Below, in pieces: positions 1-5,955 of a stretch of 12,609 nt of DNA; within the stretch, counting starts at the first letter, position 1; the number at the start of each line of letters is the position of its first letter. Both the position numbers and the translations under genes were made by a program. A model generated the notes under the pieces. It did not search any database, was not told the origin of the DNA, and was given only the letters and a program-made list of their open reading frames with translations. Origin of the DNA: Lachnospiraceae bacterium (GTDB lineage Bacteria > Bacillota > Clostridia > Lachnospirales > Lachnospiraceae); assembly GCA_900759665.1 (NCBI GenBank), contig CAAEWE010000077.1:1-12609 (forward strand), in the 5' to 3' direction.

Positions 1-196
1 GCACGTACGGGAAGACACGTTCATCGAACATCGAAACAGCAAAGCATATAGACTTTTCGAAATCCGTAAGTGACAAGACAATTTTGGTGTACACAACTCA
101 CGGTTATTCAAAAAATCTAAGGCAAAAATCATATTTACACTGCGGACATAAGAAATATTATGGGCGCAACCAAATCATTGTTATGTGAAGTTTGAG
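1..196 (+). repeat. Right half of a large palindromic intergenic repeat (copy A, cut by window edge)
   Basis: This non-coding stretch matches the reverse complement of the left arm of the 1655-2212 palindrome. Positions 5-47 are identical over 43 bases to the reverse complement of 1818-1860, and similarity continues through the AAGACAATTTT block. The outer end carries ACATAAGAAATATTATGGG at 146-164, then GTGAAGTTTGAG at 185-196, the same arrangement and spacing as four other copies in the window. The centre and other half would lie left of the window start. The copy reads toward the DUF5662 gene and ends just before that gene's promoter. What it does is unknown. Homology between copies is directly visible; that this copy was once a full palindrome is inferred. 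Confidence 0.85.
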
Positions 197-218
197 CAAA
201 AAATAAGAAACTTTTTAG

Positions 219-246
219 TTTTCAAACGGTCATTTTATGGTATACT
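219..246 (+). promoter_or_regulatory. Sigma-A-like promoter of the DUF5662 gene
   Basis: A -10 box TATACT (241-246) is preceded by TTTTCA (219-224) at 16 bp. The -10 is good (5 of 6 consensus), while the -35 matches only 4 of 6. It sits about 50 bp upstream of the chosen start codon and just outside the repeat end, so transcription would begin near 253. Confidence 0.5.
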
Positions 247-271
247 TGTTATCATGTGACATGGAAGGGTT

Positions 272-292
272 CTTTCCCTATACGGAAAGGAG
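272..292 (+). promoter_or_regulatory. Ribosome binding site partly inside a small hairpin
   Basis: The Shine-Dalgarno AAAGGAG (286-292) lies 5 bases before ATG 298 and decides that start over the upstream in-frame one at 256. CTTTCC (272-277) can pair perfectly with GGAAAG (284-289) across a six-base loop, which would cover part of the site. An upstream GGAA (263-266) could instead pair with TTCC (274-277) and release it. The pairings are visible; any regulatory role is inferred and the stem is short. Confidence 0.4.
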
Positions 293-297
293 ACACT

Positions 298-858
298 ATG
301 AACTATTGGCATAATTTTGCCGGTCATCTGAAAACGATCCTGCATCACAAGAATCTGGTTCGCCACTACTGTTTCAAGGCAGGTCTTTACAAGCAGGGGA
401 TCATGCATGACTGGTCCAAATATTCTCCTACAGAGTTCATTCAGGGAGTCAAGTATTATCAGGGTGGAAAGCGCAGTCCCAATTATGGAGAGAAAATGGC
501 AAAGGGGTATTCCTCTGCCTGGCTTCACCACAAGGGACGAAACCGTCATCATTTTGAATACTGGATCGACATGGCGATCGATCCCAAGGAGGGTTTACAG
601 GGCATGCCGATGCCTACCCGTTATGTGCTGGAGATGTTCTGCGACCGCATTGCCGCCAGCCGGAACTATAACCGCGAGAATTATGATGACTCCTTTGCGC
701 TTGCTTATTATGAAAAAAATAAAGACCACTATCCACTGCATCCGGAGGCACGGGCACTTTTGGAAAAGCTGCTTCATATGCTTGCCGAGGAGGGCGAGGA
801 CGCAACTTTTGCCTATATCCGCAGCGAGGTGGATTGGAAACATTCCCCAAAACGATAA
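298..858 (+). CDS. DUF5662 family protein
   Basis: This 186-residue soluble protein has the histidine-rich signature I associate with DUF5662: an N-terminal His-rich helix region (HNFAGHLKTILHHK), then IMHDWSKYSPTEF near residue 38, and AWLHHKGRNRHHFEYW near residues 75-90. The spaced H, HD and HHxxNxHH motifs resemble a metal-binding, HD-like arrangement, but no reaction is known for the family as far as I recall, so no function is assigned. ATG 298 is chosen because AAAGGAG lies 5 bases upstream; the longer frame from 256 has no such site. A PAP2 gene follows 109 bp downstream on the same strand and may be co-transcribed, since no convincing terminator lies between them. Family assignment is from motif recognition only. 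Confidence 0.8.
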   Translation: MNYWHNFAGHLKTILHHKNLVRHYCFKAGLYKQGIMHDWSKYSPTEFIQGVKYYQGGKRSPNYGEKMAKGYSSAWLHHKGRNRHHFEYWIDMAIDPKEGLQGMPMPTRYVLEMFCDRIAASRNYNRENYDDSFALAYYEKNKDHYPLHPEARALLEKLLHMLAEEGEDATFAYIRSEVDWKHSPKR

Positions 859-967
859 TACGTTCCCGGATCTTCAGGCGAATGATCGATCACCGATGTT
901 TCCAACGGAAAATGATATTATCTGCAGCACATGATCTGCAGGCTTTTGGAAAGGCGTAGATATTATT

Positions 968-1654
968 ATGAGCAAAAAGATCACTGGTTTTTTACGAAAA
1001 TATAAATATATGATCCTTGTATTGTATTTTCCAATATACATGTTCTGGTTCAACTGGCTGGAGTGCCGTCAGGCACCACATTTTACGATGATACACTGCA
1101 GACTGGATGATATGATCCCATTTTGCGAATTATTCGCCATCCCGTATTTTTTGTGGTTCCTATATGTGGTCGTTTCTCTTGTTTTCTTATTTCTCCAGTC
1201 AAAGCATATGTCTGATTTTTACCGGTGCAGTGCGGTCCTGATGTTAGGCATGACTACCTGCCTGATCATTTATACACTTTTTCCAAACGCCCAGCCCCTC
1301 CGCCCGGATGTTATGCCAAGAAACAATTTCCTGACACACATCGTAGCAGGGCTTTATAAAGGCGACACCCCAACCAATGTATGTCCAAGCATTCATGTAT
1401 ATAACTCCATCGTGATCCACGTTGCACTTGCCCAGAGCGTTGCCCTGCAAAACAAAAAAGGCTGGAAGACAGCCTCTCTGGTGCTCTGCATCCTGATCTG
1501 TCTTTCAACCATGTTTCTCAAGCAGCACTCCATCATAGACGTGGGATGTGCTATACTATTATATATTTTCTACTATATGGTTGTGTACCGTTCGGAGTTT
1601 TTCGCCCTGAAACGAAATATTCCGGCACATACACCTTCCAAAACAAACTGTTAG
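968..1654 (+). CDS. PAP2-superfamily membrane phosphatase
   Basis: A 228-residue polytopic membrane protein with about six hydrophobic segments, starting at about residue 13. It carries the PAP2 signature in order: a degenerate first motif ending in LRPD (near 115), CPSIHVYNS (near 138-146) with the central catalytic His, and KQHSIIDV (near 181-188) with the second His and Asp. Such proteins dephosphorylate lipid phosphates or pyrophosphates, such as phosphatidate or undecaprenyl pyrophosphate, at the membrane; the substrate cannot be told from sequence. The start has only a weak, distant AAAGG (about 13 bases upstream), so a slightly different start is possible. The stop codon directly abuts the giant palindrome, which separates it from the convergent peptidase gene. 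Confidence 0.85.
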   Translation: MSKKITGFLRKYKYMILVLYFPIYMFWFNWLECRQAPHFTMIHCRLDDMIPFCELFAIPYFLWFLYVVVSLVFLFLQSKHMSDFYRCSAVLMLGMTTCLIIYTLFPNAQPLRPDVMPRNNFLTHIVAGLYKGDTPTNVCPSIHVYNSIVIHVALAQSVALQNKKGWKTASLVLCILICLSTMFLKQHSIIDVGCAILLYIFYYMVVYRSEFFALKRNIPAHTPSKTNC

Positions 1655-2212
1655 TTGTTCGTAACTCACACTTTTCATACCAGATCCAAAAATGCACCCA
1701 TAATATTTCTTATGTCTGATTACTTGAAATGTGATTTTTTCCTTTTAATTTTTTTGAATGCCGGAGGGGCTGTGTCTGAAAATTGTCTTGTCGCCCTACG
1801 GTTTTCGAAAAATCTAAATGCTTTGCTGTTTCGATGTTCGATGAACGTGTCTTCCCGTACTCGCCTCCAGGTGGGATTCAGATATTTCGAAGGGCACTTT
1901 CGCACTCGCTGGTGTTTACGCCACGTATTTTGTGGCGTTATGCACCATTGCGTAGTGCGACGTAGCGGAAGCGTGCCCACCGAAATAGCTGAGCCCACCC
2001 AGGAGGCTCGGTCGTCCAGCCACGTATTCATCGAAACATGCAAAGCAAAGATTTTTCAGAAAACCTAGCGATCTGCGTCAATTTTCAGATCACAGCCCCC
2101 GGCTTTACATACTTACAAGAGCAAAAATCACAATTCAATTTTCTGAACATAAGAAATATTATGGGTGCTTCTTATGTTTCAGATGAAAAGGGTAGGTTAG
2201 TTACAACGTCAT
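1655..2212. repeat. Giant imperfect palindrome filling the convergent intergenic region (copies B and C)
   Basis: The left arm (about 1655-1924) and right arm (about 1932-2212) are inverted copies of each other. The centre is a perfect hairpin: CGCCAC (1919-1924), loop GTATTTT, GTGGCG (1932-1937), extended by an A-T pair. Moving outward, matching blocks include AAAGTGCCC against AGCGTGCCC, CGAAATA, a CCCACC-GGAGG block, CACGTTCATCGAA against CACGTATTCATCGAA, GCAAAGCA, CAATTTTCAGA, AAAATCACA, and finally CCCATAATATTTCTTATGT (1697-1715) against its exact inverse at 2147-2165. The right arm has about 10 extra bases near the centre. The arms run from one stop codon to the other. Copy C also has a local hairpin ACATAAGAA/TTCTTATGT (2147-2177). 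Short reading frames inside it lack ribosome binding sites and follow from the symmetry. A role as two-way terminator, mobile element or structured RNA is not settled. Confidence 0.9.
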
Positions 2213-4012
2213 TCAGTCGATCGGTGCACACGCATCCATTAACCATTCTGCCTCGTTGCGGTCCAGATATGGGGAAATCGTTTCATACACCTTTTCGTGA
2301 TATGCATTTAACAGTCTCTTATCCCGTGCCGTCATCTGTTCCGGTGCAATGGCATCCCGGTCAAACGGAGCCATTGTCAATGTCTCAAAGCCGAAGAATT
2401 CTCCAAATTCATTTTTCTCTTTCTCCACACAAAGGATCAGATTTTCCAGACGGATTCCAAACTTTCCTTCCAGATACACGCCCGGTTCATCCGAGGTGAT
2501 CATGCCCGGCTGCATTTCCACATTGCCATCCGGCTGTGCCACAATACGGTAACGGATCGCATTGGGTCCCTCATGGACATTGAGCAGGCATCCGACACCG
2601 TGACCGGTTCCGTGATTAAAATCACATCCCATATCCCAGAGGGGCTGTCTTGCCAATATATCAAGAGCCACTCCGCTGCAGCCCTTTTTAAACTTCGCTG
2701 CTGCCAGACGAAGATTTCCGCAGAGTACCGCTGTGTAATATCTCTTTTCCTCCAATGTTGCCTGCTGCCCCAGCAGAATGGTCCGGGTAACATCCGTGGT
2801 TCCCTGCAGATAATGACCACCGGTATCCAGAAGAAGAAAGCCCTCCGTCAGCAGCCTTGCATCCGTCTCCGCCGTAGCACTGTAATGAACAATGGCACCG
2901 TGTGGGCCATATGCTGCGATCGGATCAAAGCTTGGTCCCAGATAATCTCCGACACTGCCCCGGAATGCTTCCAGCTGTGCCGCTGCCGTCCGCTCGGTCA
3001 ACGGCATTTTCTGAATATTATGCTTGAGCCAGTAGATGAAACGTGTTAATGCCACACCGTCCTTAATGTGTGCAATCCGTTCTCCCGCAATCTCCGCCGG
3101 ATTTTTTGCAGCCTTCATCATTTTGACCGGATTCACCACGCCAACAATTTTGGCTTGCTGAGGTATCATACTTGCCAGCTGGTAGTTTGCCACCTGCATA
3201 TCCATTGCCACACGGGAGCCCTCCTTCACCCCGGCAAGATATTCATACACCGCGTCGTATTCCCGCAGAATAACACTGTCCCGTGCCAGTTCCTGCCGTA
3301 ATCTGGGACTGAATGCACTTTTATGCACAAACAAAAAGCATTCTAACGGTTTCACCACCAGATATCCCAGCACCACCGGACAACAATGGATATCTTCTCC
3401 ACGGATATTTAAAAGCCACGCAATATCATCTAAAGATGTGATCACCAGCATATCCGCCCGTTTCTTTTCCAGCCATTTGCAGACGGCATTCAACTTCTCC
3501 CCACGGGTCACTCCCGTAAACTGCGGTGCAAGGCTGTACGCAGGCCTTGCCTCAATTGCCGGACGATCCGGCCATACCATTCCCACCAGATCATAATCCG
3601 TAACCAGTCTGGCTCCCTTTCCCTCGACGATCTTTTTAAGCTGCAGGGCATAAAAGGCATCCACCATACGCCCGTCAAAACCAAGACACTGTCCCGGCTG
3701 AATATGCTGTGCAATATATTCAAAAATCTTCGGCACGCCCGGCTCTCCCATCCGGAATAGTGTAATACCGCTGCCTGCAAGCTGCTCCTCCGCCTGCAGA
3801 AAATACCTTCCATCTGTCCAGAGACCTGTCTCTGACTGACTCACCAGCATATTTCCCGCAGAACCGGTAAACCCGGACATATATTCCCGGCATTTAAAAT
3901 AATCTGCCACGTACTCCGAACCATGGAAATCATTGGTCGGAATATAATAATAATCGATTCCATACTGCTGCATCAGATTTTTTAATAATGCTAATCTTTC
4001 TGTTACCATCAT
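2213..4012 (-). CDS. Aminopeptidase P-type M24 metallopeptidase (long, XPP-like)
   Basis: A 599-residue cytosolic peptidase of the M24B family, of the roughly 600-residue form also seen in eukaryotic cytosolic aminopeptidase P, with two creatinase-like N-terminal domains (about 1-300), a catalytic pita-bread domain (about 310-540) and a short C-terminal extension. All five expected metal ligands are present: the two Asp of LLLDTGG (near 394) and TTDVTRT (near 405), the His of GTGHGVG (near 470), the Glu of SDEPGVY (near 508) and of GIRLEN (near 520). The family removes an N-terminal residue in front of proline, usually with two Mn2+. ATG 4012 is preferred because AAAGGTGGG lies about 9 bases upstream; the reading frame could extend to a TTG at 4033. 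It lies 140 bp after rsmA, with a repeat end in the gap. Confidence 0.92.
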   Translation of the reverse strand: MMVTERLALLKNLMQQYGIDYYYIPTNDFHGSEYVADYFKCREYMSGFTGSAGNMLVSQSETGLWTDGRYFLQAEEQLAGSGITLFRMGEPGVPKIFEYIAQHIQPGQCLGFDGRMVDAFYALQLKKIVEGKGARLVTDYDLVGMVWPDRPAIEARPAYSLAPQFTGVTRGEKLNAVCKWLEKKRADMLVITSLDDIAWLLNIRGEDIHCCPVVLGYLVVKPLECFLFVHKSAFSPRLRQELARDSVILREYDAVYEYLAGVKEGSRVAMDMQVANYQLASMIPQQAKIVGVVNPVKMMKAAKNPAEIAGERIAHIKDGVALTRFIYWLKHNIQKMPLTERTAAAQLEAFRGSVGDYLGPSFDPIAAYGPHGAIVHYSATAETDARLLTEGFLLLDTGGHYLQGTTDVTRTILLGQQATLEEKRYYTAVLCGNLRLAAAKFKKGCSGVALDILARQPLWDMGCDFNHGTGHGVGCLLNVHEGPNAIRYRIVAQPDGNVEMQPGMITSDEPGVYLEGKFGIRLENLILCVEKEKNEFGEFFGFETLTMAPFDRDAIAPEQMTARDKRLLNAYHEKVYETISPYLDRNEAEWLMDACAPID

Positions 4013-4059
4013 CTTACTAAACCCACCTTTCAAATCATCTATACTTTATAAATTTAATA

Positions 4060-4110
4060 CTCAAACTTCGCACACGAACAACCGGAATCTGCCCATAATG
4101 TTTCTTATTC
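4060..4110 (-). repeat. Solo repeat end upstream of the peptidase gene
   Basis: On the - strand this reads AATAAGAAACATTATGGGC, 13 variable bases, then TTCGTGTGCGAAGTTTGAG (4060-4078). The last 19 bases are identical to those at 12518-12536 and the spacing between the two blocks is the same. The inner palindrome arm is missing: the rsmA stop codon is only about 45 bp away. The copy points into the peptidase gene. Its last bases (TTGAGT, 4059-4064) lie 15 bp before a possible -10 TATAGA (4038-4043), so it might supply part of a weak promoter, but this is speculative. Confidence 0.85.
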
Positions 4111-4152
4111 AAGTTCTTACCACTCCGGTTTCATTTTCTGCATCATCCTGCT

Positions 4153-5016
4153 CTACAGGGTTTTCAAAATATTACTCAGCTCAGCGAACTGCTCCAGCGA
4201 CAATGCCTCGCCCCGGATCGTCTCGGAAAGACCCATCTGTCTCAACGCCTCTGCTGTCTGCTGCTTCGTCACCGGCAGTCCGGCATCATTGCCAAGACCA
4301 TTTTGCAGCGTTTTCCTTCTCTGGTTAAAGGATGCACGGATCACCCGGAAGAAAAACTTCTCATCCACAACCTTTACCGGCGGCTCCTGATGACAGGTCA
4401 GCCGGATCACTGCGGAACCAACCTTTGGACGAGGCATAAAACAGTTTGGCGGCACATTGGCGGTAATCTCCGCCTCAGAATAATACTGTACCGCCAGAGA
4501 CAATGCACCATAATCCTTTGTTCCCGGCCCTGCCTGCATCCGCTCTGCCACTTCCTTCTGTACCATAACTGTCACACTTGCTAATGGCACATGACTTTCA
4601 AAAAGTGCCATAATGATCGGGGTTGTTATATAGTATGGCAGATTTGCCACCACCTTAATCGGCCTGCCATCATTATATTTCTGTGCAATCTTTCCAATAT
4701 CCAGTTTCAGAATATCCTCATTCACCACCGTGACATTGTCATACTCCTTTAACGTATCTGCAAGGATCGGCAGGAGATTTTTATCAATCTCTACCGCCAT
4801 CACCTTCCCTGCATGCTCACAGAGATACTGTGTCATGGTTCCGATGCCCGGCCCGATCTCCAGCACGAAATCGTCCTTCGAAATATTGGAAGACTCCACA
4901 ATGCGCTCCAGCACATGTGTATCGATCAGAAAATTCTGACCAAACTTTTTCTGAAAATGAAAATCATATTTCTGTAAAATCTCTATGGTATTCTGCGGAT
5001 TTCCTAATGCTGCCAT
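4153..5016 (-). CDS. rsmA: 16S rRNA (adenine1518-N6/adenine1519-N6)-dimethyltransferase RsmA
   Basis: A 287-residue methyltransferase of normal family length that dimethylates two adjacent adenines in the 3'-terminal hairpin of 16S rRNA during 30S maturation, using S-adenosylmethionine. Visible motifs are FGQNFLID (near 25-32), the SAM-binding EIGPGIGTMT (near 53-62), the acidic end of the next strand VEIDKNL, and the catalytic NLPYYITTP (near 125-133). The C-terminal helical domain is complete. ATG 5016 has a good AGGAG a few bases upstream. It follows tatD by 66 bp with no terminator between, so the two are probably one operon, a common arrangement in Firmicutes. The usual intervening gene for ribonuclease M5 (rnmV) is absent here. 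Confidence 0.97.
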   Translation of the reverse strand: MAALGNPQNTIEILQKYDFHFQKKFGQNFLIDTHVLERIVESSNISKDDFVLEIGPGIGTMTQYLCEHAGKVMAVEIDKNLLPILADTLKEYDNVTVVNEDILKLDIGKIAQKYNDGRPIKVVANLPYYITTPIIMALFESHVPLASVTVMVQKEVAERMQAGPGTKDYGALSLAVQYYSEAEITANVPPNCFMPRPKVGSAVIRLTCHQEPPVKVVDEKFFFRVIRASFNQRRKTLQNGLGNDAGLPVTKQQTAEALRQMGLSETIRGEALSLEQFAELSNILKTL

Positions 5017-5082
5017 AACCGCTCCTTTCTAAATTCCTGCTGCTTCGATAAAAGATTCAAAGATTCCAAAAAGTGTACCTGT

Positions 5083-5847
5083 CTAAAGCCGATACATCCT
5101 TCGGGCATTTGCCTCTGTGACACGGATCACTTCTTGCCTGTCGATGCCCTTGATCTGTGCGATCGCATCCACCACATAGGTAAGCTGCCGGGAATCATTG
5201 CGCTTGCCCCGGTTGGGTACCGGAGTCAGATAAGGGCTATCCGTCTCCAGCACAAGCTGCTCTAACGGAGCCTCTTTCACAACCTCCACAAGCTTCCTGC
5301 CGTTTTTGAAGGTAACAACACCACCGATGCCCAGATAAAATCCCTTTTTCAGATATATTTTGGCGGTCTCCACCGTATAAGAAAAGCAATGGATCACGCC
5401 ACCCTGACTCCAGTCACAATGCTCCTCCATGATCTGCAGGGTATCCTGTGCAGCATCCCGGCTGTGAATGATCACCGGCATTTTTGTCTCCTTCGCCAGT
5501 TCCAGCTGGCGGATAAACCATTTTTTTTGAAGGTCTCTGTCCGGCTCATCATAATAGTAGTCCAGACCGATCTCACCAACGGCCACAACCTTCGGCTCTT
5601 TGGTGAGCTCCTTCAGCCATTCTATGGTTTCCTCTGTCATTTCCGGCACACCGTCGGGATGAATTCCCACGGCACCGTATACAAAATCATATTGCTGGCT
5701 TAATGCCACGGCATCCTTCGTGGACTGAATACCCGCTCCCACCTCCACAACATTGCCAATACCTGCATCGTGCAGGGAAGCCAGCAGCTCCTCACGATCC
5801 TCCGCAAAACGATCATCCATATAATGTGCATGTGTATCAAAAATCAT
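5083..5847 (-). CDS. tatD: TatD-family metal-dependent hydrolase (3'-5' DNase type)
   Basis: A 254-residue TIM-barrel metallohydrolase. The metal-site residues are all present: HAH at residues 5-7 (DTHAHYMDD), the Glu of VGEIGLDYYYD (near 92), the His of IIHSRDA (near 126), the His of VIHCFSYT (near 152) and the Asp of ETDSPYLTP (near 200). TatD homologues act as Mg2+-dependent 3'-5' exonucleases on DNA or RNA; the cellular role here is inferred from family. ATG 5847 is preferred because the protein then starts MIFDTHAHY, as is typical, with GGTG upstream; an in-frame ATG at 5859 would add four residues. Transcription probably starts within the 3' arm of the preceding gene's terminator, and rsmA follows. 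Confidence 0.95.
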   Translation of the reverse strand: MIFDTHAHYMDDRFAEDREELLASLHDAGIGNVVEVGAGIQSTKDAVALSQQYDFVYGAVGIHPDGVPEMTEETIEWLKELTKEPKVVAVGEIGLDYYYDEPDRDLQKKWFIRQLELAKETKMPVIIHSRDAAQDTLQIMEEHCDWSQGGVIHCFSYTVETAKIYLKKGFYLGIGGVVTFKNGRKLVEVVKEAPLEQLVLETDSPYLTPVPNRGKRNDSRQLTYVVDAIAQIKGIDRQEVIRVTEANARRMYRL

Positions 5848-5867
5848 TCTGTTCACCATGTCTTTCT

Positions 5868-5918
5868 AAATAAAAATCCCCAATGTCTGCATTCTATCAT
5901 ACCACAGATCATTGGGGA
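5868..5918 (-). terminator. Intrinsic terminator of the antiporter gene
   Basis: On the - strand, TCCCCAATG (5910-5918) pairs with CATTGGGGA (5877-5885), extended inward by CAGA-TCTG pairing, and is followed by TTTTT-A-TTT. It lies about 38 bp past the antiporter stop codon. The stem is GC-rich at its base and the U-run is good, so this is a clear rho-independent terminator. Confidence 0.9.
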
Positions 5919-5924
5919 CGTCAT
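5896..5924 (-). promoter_or_regulatory. tatD-rsmA promoter inside the terminator loop
   Basis: Extended -10 TGGTATGAT (hexamer TATGAT at 5896-5901) with a 17-bp spacer to ATGACG (5919-5924), which matches 4 of 6 -35 bases. The -10 falls in the loop of the terminator hairpin, so a transcript starting near 5889 would contain only the 3' arm and would not be terminated by it. Confidence 0.6.
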
Positions 5925-5955
5925 CGTTCATTTTAATTTGTAATGAAAAACCTAC

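Noticed and set aside
922..941. CTGCAG repeated 8 bases apart, followed by GCTTTT, between the DUF5662 and PAP2 genes
   Set aside because: A six-pair stem with a four-T tail is too weak to call a terminator, and the two genes may be co-transcribed.
1720..2043. 107-codon reading frame on the - strand inside the giant palindrome
   Set aside because: It lies across the arms and centre of a non-coding palindrome, lacks a ribosome binding site, and has no recognisable domain; the frame seems to be a by-product of the repeat sequence.
1655..2068. 137-codon + strand frame running on from the PAP2 stop codon
   Set aside because: It starts immediately after the PAP2 stop without a ribosome binding site and covers only repeat sequence, so it is not a gene or a frameshifted PAP2 tail.
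1..2212. Repeat arms as a CRISPR array or an autonomous insertion sequence
   Set aside because: There are no short regularly spaced direct repeats with spacers, and no transposase reading frame inside or next to the element.
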